Shown piece after piece: positions 8,244 to 13,163 of a stretch of DNA of 16,066 bases. This stretch comes from Candidatus Zixiibacteriota bacterium (GTDB taxonomy: Bacteria; Zixibacteria; MSB-5A5; JAABVY01; JAHJOQ01). A program made the position numbers and the translations under genes. Numbering within the stretch: the first letter of the stretch is position 1; each line of letters starts with the position of its first letter. The DNA is taken from assembly GCA_024275215.1 (NCBI GenBank), contig JAJRZO010000449.1, forward strand, positions 1 through 16,066, given 5' to 3'. The notes under the pieces were generated by a model. That model was not told where the DNA came from and made no database searches. It saw nothing but the letters and a program-made list of their open reading frames with translations.

Positions 8244-8543
8244 TTAACAACAGGATGAAGAACTCGAGGAACAGTCGCATGTCGGTTCGGTTCCCTTGAT
8301 CGCACCCATGATAATACCATAAGCGCATCCAACGCCCGTCCTGACTGTGATAGCTTCCTCAGGGCAGTTTTCCGCACAAGCGCCACATTCCATGCAGGCA
8401 TCACGATTGACAATGTCTGCTATCTTATCCTCGATTGTGAATACCGAGTGAGGGCAGACGATCGTACAAACAGTGCATCCTGTGCACTTGTCTTTATCAA
8501 GTTGCAGTGTTGTGACATCCGGCAGGTATTTCAATCCAAACAT
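8244..8543 (-). CDS. hgcB: Mercury methylation ferredoxin HgcB
   Basis: HgcB is the ferredoxin-like partner required with HgcA for mercury methylation. It is thought to reduce the HgcA corrinoid to Co(I) and may pass Hg(II) through its free thiols. The 99-residue product has Cys20-x2-Cys23-x2-Cys26-x3-Cys30-Pro and Cys50-x2-Cys53-x2-Cys56-x3-Cys60-Pro, both classic 4Fe-4S motifs, the second reading CMECGACAENCP as is typical of HgcB. Beyond these it keeps the HgcB-specific Cys73 (GVGCAYGI) and the C-terminal vicinal pair Cys98-Cys99. Two extra cysteines, 89 and 91, precede a run of six serines (CDCSSSSSSCC). The ATG has AAAGGA 6 bases upstream and begins 13 bp after the hgcA stop. An ordinary polyferredoxin is unlikely, given Cys73, the Cys-Cys tail and the hgcA neighbour. 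Confidence 0.96.
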   Translation of the reverse strand: MFGLKYLPDVTTLQLDKDKCTGCTVCTIVCPHSVFTIEDKIADIVNRDACMECGACAENCPEEAITVRTGVGCAYGIIMGAIKGTEPTCDCSSSSSSCC

Positions 8544-8556
8544 TGTTTATCCTTTG

Positions 8557-9711
8557 CTAAACAAATCTCGCAACGATCCAGAGGACAAGACCGATACCTG
8601 TCGCGCCGATCTGCAATGGAATCGCGATCCGCATTTCCTTAAGGACTCCCGACAGCGAAGTGTAAGTCGAACTACCGGTAAAATTCATTGCGAGGAAACT
8701 CGTAGTCGCAGGTACAATACCGATCCATGCGGCAACATCAATCCAGTTCCTGAAATCTCCCGGCGTGTTGAAATAATGCCAGCCTGCAAGAAGCAGTATT
8801 GCTGCTCCGATCAAGGCTCCTTTGCCCGAAAACGACTTTGCCGGTAACCAGGGCAGAAACGCAGGAGCAAGTAATGCTCCGGAAAACACTGATCCAAGCA
8901 GGAGGATCACACTGGTTAAGCCATAAGTCATCATCCGATTGAAAGAGTAGAATCCGGGACCCAGACCTGAAAGTGCGAAAAGAATAACTGCTGCGGGCAA
9001 AGCATACTTGAAGGCGCCAATCAATTCTGTGGGAGTCAGAACGATGCGATCCACAAACCCGAATCTAACACGCCGCATCTCCGGAGTGGCTTTCATTCCG
9101 TTTTCAAGGAAGTTCCTGATATCTGAAGCTCGAACCGGACCATATCTGACTTTGAATCCGGAGCGTTTAGCGACATCATGTGCGCTGACTCCGGGTGCTC
9201 CGAGTTGTGGAAGAATCAGTTTCCTGTGAGTCACAATCTCTTTCAGCCCTGATACATCAATCATTCTGACGATTTCATCAGTTCCAAATGTGCCCTTGCC
9301 GGCAGCGCACCATACATTTATGCCCTTCGTATCGAGCACAAGAATCCACGCATCCAGGAATCCGAGTTCAGAGCGGAGACGATCGAAACTCATCTTATAA
9401 TTTGCTGAAACAAGCACCGGTGATTCAGAAGATGGATTGCCCACAGCATAGAGACCCGGTGGAATCCGATAGTTCATCCTGCCGATCTTCCATCGCGCTT
9501 TCCAGGACCCAAGTTTATCGGTAGTGGTCAGGGTCGTCGAAACCTGAGGGATTATTCTGTCGCCGGCCCGCAATGTCCCGACAGCAAACGGCAGCTTTTC
9601 AGCCAGCGGAGCAGGCTGGTTCAAATGAGATGGGGATATCTCGATTGGGATGAATGAAGAATCGCAACAGCATGGCTCCTGTCGATTCTTTTGTTGTTTT
9701 TGGCGACTCAC
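8557..9711 (-). CDS. hgcA: Mercury methylating corrinoid membrane protein HgcA
   Basis: HgcA carries a corrinoid that transfers a methyl group to Hg(II), giving methylmercury. The methyl is believed to come from the one-carbon/acetyl-CoA pathway, which is not in this window. The 384-residue product has a soluble corrinoid domain (about 40-205) with the diagnostic cap-helix motif NVWCAAGK at 132-139. Cys135 would be the axial ligand to cobalt, equivalent to Cys93 of the Desulfovibrio ND132 protein. The flanking words GTFGTDEIVRMI, LILPQLGAPGVSAHDV and RYGPVRASDI are also HgcA-like. Five membrane helices follow at about 234-253, 262-285, 298-314, 322-343 and 361-382. The start is GTG, with GGAG 7 bases upstream. 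The N-terminus is longer than in the type protein (338 residues) and includes a Cys14-Cys15-Cys16 cluster. CO dehydrogenase/acetyl-CoA synthase corrinoid subunits lack this motif and membrane domain, so they are excluded. Confidence 0.97.
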   Translation of the reverse strand: MSRQKQQKNRQEPCCCDSSFIPIEISPSHLNQPAPLAEKLPFAVGTLRAGDRIIPQVSTTLTTTDKLGSWKARWKIGRMNYRIPPGLYAVGNPSSESPVLVSANYKMSFDRLRSELGFLDAWILVLDTKGINVWCAAGKGTFGTDEIVRMIDVSGLKEIVTHRKLILPQLGAPGVSAHDVAKRSGFKVRYGPVRASDIRNFLENGMKATPEMRRVRFGFVDRIVLTPTELIGAFKYALPAAVILFALSGLGPGFYSFNRMMTYGLTSVILLLGSVFSGALLAPAFLPWLPAKSFSGKGALIGAAILLLAGWHYFNTPGDFRNWIDVAAWIGIVPATTSFLAMNFTGSSTYTSLSGVLKEMRIAIPLQIGATGIGLVLWIVARFV

Positions 9712-9769
9712 TCGATTGCTCCGGTAAGATAGTCAATACCATCGACTCGAAACACTGACACATGAAAGC

Positions 9770-9797
9770 AATATATATTCCGGCGTATCAAAGTCAA
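9770..9797 (-). promoter_or_regulatory. Putative sigma70-type promoter of hgcAB
   Basis: On the minus strand, TTGACT (9797-9792) and TATATT (9775-9770) are separated by 16 bases, close to the vegetative consensus. Transcription would start near 9763, leaving a leader of about 52 bases before the hgcA GTG. It is the best promoter-like match I found in the upstream spacer. The host's own promoter consensus is not known, so this is a pattern match only. Confidence 0.5.
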
Positions 9798-10118
9798 CTA
9801 TTCACATCCTGTATTGACGGTTTTCCCTTAAGATGAGTTAATTACAACTCGTTCCGCCATTGATACAACAGGCTGAAAGTTGGCTGTCATAATTGTTCAA
9901 GAAATGCACAGTGGTGCCGATCATCAAAGTTATGGACACTCAAGAACTTAAGCGTCAGACAGTGGCAGAAAAACTGTTAGTTTTTGTTGACGCGATTGTT
10001 GGAATTCTTAGAATTGTTTGCAGATAAGAGCATCCTGGTGTCATGCAGGCTTCTGGCTGTGGAGTAGCTTGACATTTTGCATCAACGAACGACAACTCGT
10101 ACTCTATGTTCAGACGGG

Positions 10119-10148
10119 TTGCATACAATGCTATAACGTGGATAGAAT
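10119..10148 (+). promoter_or_regulatory. Possible promoter for the TonB receptor operon
   Basis: TTGCAT (10119-10124) and TAGAAT (10143-10148) stand 18 bases apart on the plus strand, about 105 bases before the receptor start. The region is AT-rich. The match is moderate, and an alternative -10 (TATAAA, 10151-10156) lacks a partner. Confidence 0.28.
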
Positions 10149-10180
10149 AGTATAAATATGCTTGTAAACTCTAACAAATC

Positions 10181-10209
10181 ATGAGGAGGTGATGACCAGT
10201 AAACGTTAG
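10181..10209 (+). promoter_or_regulatory. Leader with a perfect Shine-Dalgarno sequence and overlapping mini-frames
   Basis: AGGAGGTGAT (10184-10193) is fully complementary to the usual 3' end of 16S rRNA, yet it lies about 60 bases before the receptor start and has no gene at normal spacing. It is embedded in two tiny overlapping frames: ATG AGG AGG TGA (10181-10192) and ATG ACC AGT AAA CGT TAG (10192-10209). It may be a ribosome standby or leader-peptide site. Chance cannot be excluded. Confidence 0.35.
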
Positions 10210-10252
10210 CTACAAAACTAAATCTGGAAAACACTCAAGAGGAGGGATTGAC

Positions 10253-13138
10253 TTGAGCAAGAGTAAACTGCTAATCATCCCGATGACGTTCCTCGCTGTT
10301 TTCGTGTTCTCCGCTTCGATCCTGCTTGCCGGTACAACCGGTAAGATTTCAGGTACGATCAAGGACAAGTCAACAGGCGGGCCGGTTCCTGGTGCAGCCG
10401 TGTCTATCGAAGGGACGACAATCGGAGCACTATCAAACGCAGACGGAGCGTACACCATTTTGAACGTTCCTGTCGGTACTTACACACTGAAGGCTCAGTT
10501 GGTCGGCTATGGCTCGATTGAGGTCGAGAATGTCAGCGTGTCAGCCGATCTGACCACGATCTACGATTTCAATTTAACACCACTCTCAATTCAGACCGGC
10601 GAAGTGGTTGTAGTAAGAGCCGAGCGCCCGTTGATCCAGCAGGATCAGACTGCTACACTTGAGATCATCAGCAAGGAAGAAATTCAGCGACTTCCGACAC
10701 GTGGTTATCAGGATGTTGTCGGGCTGAACTCAGGTGTTGTGGCATTCAGCGATAATCCCGGTATTCGTCAGCGAGGCGGGCGTGAAGTAACGAACTCGCC
10801 ATCAATGAATATCCGAGGTGGTCGCCAGTCGGATGTTGCATACTATGTCGATGGTTTCTCGCAGCAGGATCCGCTGACGGGTATTTCCACAACAGCGATT
10901 AACAACAATGCCATCGAGGAGATTCAGATAACGACCGGAGGCTTCAACGCTGAATACGGCAAGGTTTCTGCCGGTATTATCAATGTAACCACTAAAGAGG
11001 GTGCCAAAAAATACAGTGGCAATCTCGAAGCGATTACTGACAATTTCCATGGCGAGAATTACGACTACAATGTCTATGCCTTCGACATCTCGGGTCCACT
11101 GACCCCGACATTCACGGATATGTCTTTCTACCTCTCTGGTGAAAGACGTTGGCAGGGTGATCGGGATCCCAAGGCGACAGCAGGCGGAGTCCTCCCCAAT
11201 AACCAACTCGATGGTTACACATGGCAGGGCAAGCTGAGATATGATCTCACACAGCAGGCTTCGTTGAGATTCGGTATGCTTGGATCGATTGACAAGTGGC
11301 GTCAGTATGTCAGGTCGTACATCTTCAACGCTGATCACATGCCGAAATATGAGGATAAGAACAATTCCGCATATATCAAACTGACACACAGCCTTTCCAA
11401 GAGTACATTCTATGAGCTTTCCGCCAACTACTTCGTAACAGAGCGTGAGCGTGGTGACGGTGTTGCATGGAATGATCTCTACGCATACGGTCGTCCGGGC
11501 GGTAACCTCAGGTTTGAGGAGACAAGCCTCTATCGCCCCTGGGATATAGACACAACTGAACAAGATGAAAGCTATGTTTACGATGATTATCTGCATCGTA
11601 AGTCATCCTACTATGGCGCAAAATTCGATATGACGAGCCAGGTGAATTCGTCCAACGAAATCAAGTTGGGCGCGGAATACCTGCGTCATACATTGCGCTA
11701 CTACAATCATCTTGTCCCTCACAAGGTCTATTACCAGTGGGAATTCAATGAGGACAAAACTGATTCATCATGGGTTCTCAGCCCGCAGGCATGGTCTGAT
11801 GTCAATAACTACGGCTATGACATTACCGGCCAGACAGAACTCAACGATGGATGGAATGCCGCAAAACACCCATACGAATTTGCGTTTTATCTACAGGATA
11901 AATTCGAATGGGAAGGTCTGATCGTCAATGCCGGACTCAGATTCGATTATTTCAACGCGAACACACTCAGACTCAGGAATGAGTTTGTCCCGCTCGATCC
12001 GGATAAGAAAGGCTTCGATCCCGATGCGACAAATGAGGAAATACTGGAAGGTCAGCGACTGACTGAAGCCGATCTCGAAGATGCTACGGCTGAGAAACAG
12101 ATATCTCCGCGTCTCGGTGTTGCCTATCCTGTGTCGGACAGGACACATTTCCGGTTCTCGTATGGCAAGTTCTTCCAGCGTCCGGAATTGCAGTACCTGT
12201 ATGTCTCTTACGACTATCTGGAGTATATGACCAAGGTTGCTCCGTACTACTATCCGGTTGGCAATCCCAATCTTCAGCCGGAAGAAACGACGGCATACGA
12301 GGTTGGTTTCACTCATCGTCTCGGTGACAACACCAGACTGGATGTCACAGCATATTACAAAGATGTGCGGAATCAGACGGAAGTCCTGAGATTGCCGTCG
12401 TTGCCGAAAGGCTATCCGACATATCGTAATCGTGACTATGGTACAGTAAAGGGCATTGAGACGAATCTCAAGATGCGCAGAATGAGAAATATAGCTCTCG
12501 ACCTGAGCTACACTCTCTCTTACGCTTCCGGTACCGGCTCCTATGCTACAACTCAGAGTAACATCGCATGGGTGGATTCTGATCGTCCGGTCAATGTGTC
12601 ACCGCTTGACTTCGACCAGCGTCACAAATTCACAGGTGTGATTGACATTCGTTCAGCGAAGGGCGAAGGTCCGAAAGTGGGAGATGTTTTCCCGCTTGAG
12701 AAAACAGGTCTGAATGTTGTACTCAACATTGGCTCAGGAACGCCATACACACCGTCCAAGGTGTACAATGAGGTCACGCTGGCCTCTGTTTCACCTAACC
12801 CGATCTCAACGGTGAACTCGCGTTACGGCCCCTGGACATACCGAGTGGACATGAAGCTGAATCGTTCATTTACCCTTTACGATCTGAATTTTGATGCGTA
12901 CCTCTGGGTGCTCAACGTATTTGATCGTAAGAATGTGCTGGATGTTTACGAAGGCACAGGCAAGCCTGATGAGACAGGCTGGCTCGCGACACCCGCAGGT
13001 CAGCAGTTCGTTGAGAATTTCAGTGAACCGAATGAGTTTGGATACACGGGAGAACAGCTTTACCAGATGAAGCAGCGGACGCCGTTGAATTATGACATAC
13101 CGAGGCTGGTTCGCTTCGGATTGCGTTTGAACTTCTAA
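10253..13138 (+). CDS. TonB-dependent outer membrane receptor with carboxypeptidase-regulatory-like N-terminal domain
   Basis: The protein is predicted to be an energised outer-membrane channel that imports a scarce or bulky ligand, powered by TonB-ExbBD. The start is TTG at 10253, with AGAGGAGGG 6-7 bases upstream; the next ATG would cut into the leader. The 961-residue product has a signal peptide (KLLIIPMTFLAVFVFSASILLA). A CarboxypepD_reg-like beta domain spans about 30-113 (GKISGTIKDKSTGGPVPGAAVSI, NADGAYTILNVPVGTYTL). The plug spans about 120-250, with VYYVDG-like YYVDGFSQQDP and GGFNAEYGKVSAGIINVTTKEG. The barrel follows and ends in the aromatic 'FGLRLNF' expected of outer-membrane proteins. 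EVVVVRAERP (about 116-125) is a possible TonB-box-like stretch. The ligand cannot be read from sequence. It forms a likely operon with the next gene, 25 bp downstream, and is divergent from hgcA. Confidence 0.9.
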   Translation: MSKSKLLIIPMTFLAVFVFSASILLAGTTGKISGTIKDKSTGGPVPGAAVSIEGTTIGALSNADGAYTILNVPVGTYTLKAQLVGYGSIEVENVSVSADLTTIYDFNLTPLSIQTGEVVVVRAERPLIQQDQTATLEIISKEEIQRLPTRGYQDVVGLNSGVVAFSDNPGIRQRGGREVTNSPSMNIRGGRQSDVAYYVDGFSQQDPLTGISTTAINNNAIEEIQITTGGFNAEYGKVSAGIINVTTKEGAKKYSGNLEAITDNFHGENYDYNVYAFDISGPLTPTFTDMSFYLSGERRWQGDRDPKATAGGVLPNNQLDGYTWQGKLRYDLTQQASLRFGMLGSIDKWRQYVRSYIFNADHMPKYEDKNNSAYIKLTHSLSKSTFYELSANYFVTERERGDGVAWNDLYAYGRPGGNLRFEETSLYRPWDIDTTEQDESYVYDDYLHRKSSYYGAKFDMTSQVNSSNEIKLGAEYLRHTLRYYNHLVPHKVYYQWEFNEDKTDSSWVLSPQAWSDVNNYGYDITGQTELNDGWNAAKHPYEFAFYLQDKFEWEGLIVNAGLRFDYFNANTLRLRNEFVPLDPDKKGFDPDATNEEILEGQRLTEADLEDATAEKQISPRLGVAYPVSDRTHFRFSYGKFFQRPELQYLYVSYDYLEYMTKVAPYYYPVGNPNLQPEETTAYEVGFTHRLGDNTRLDVTAYYKDVRNQTEVLRLPSLPKGYPTYRNRDYGTVKGIETNLKMRRMRNIALDLSYTLSYASGTGSYATTQSNIAWVDSDRPVNVSPLDFDQRHKFTGVIDIRSAKGEGPKVGDVFPLEKTGLNVVLNIGSGTPYTPSKVYNEVTLASVSPNPISTVNSRYGPWTYRVDMKLNRSFTLYDLNFDAYLWVLNVFDRKNVLDVYEGTGKPDETGWLATPAGQQFVENFSEPNEFGYTGEQLYQMKQRTPLNYDIPRLVRFGLRLNF

Positions 13139-13163
13139 GGTAAATGCGACATAGGAGGAAATC

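Larger units (their letters stand above)
9712..10252. other. Divergent control region between hgcA and the TonB receptor gene
   Basis: These 541 bases separate two genes read outward. The left end holds the putative hgcA promoter and a pair of inverted GTCAATAC words (9732-9739 and 9811-9818). The right end holds a possible receptor promoter and a leader with two strong Shine-Dalgarno sequences. A perfect TTGACA (10069-10074, plus strand) has no good -10 partner 16-18 bases on. The middle has no gene I can support; a 31-codon frame at 9932-10027 lacks a ribosome binding site. I see no riboswitch. Confidence 0.6.

Noticed and set aside
8138..8413. Minus-strand frames overlapping hgcB in other phases
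   Set aside because: They overlap the HgcB iron-sulfur ferredoxin gene, whose motifs are unambiguous.
9945..9975. GCCACTG word on the minus strand upstream of hgcA, a core piece of cobalamin riboswitches
   Set aside because: Only this short core word is present. The long B12 box (AGCCAGGAGACC-like) and the other conserved segments are absent, and the element lies upstream of the best hgcA promoter, so it would not be in the transcript.
10802..11596. A 264-codon minus-strand frame opposite the TonB receptor
   Set aside because: The plus-strand frame has a signal peptide, recognised domains and a ribosome binding site. The minus frame is a long antisense shadow with no family resemblance.
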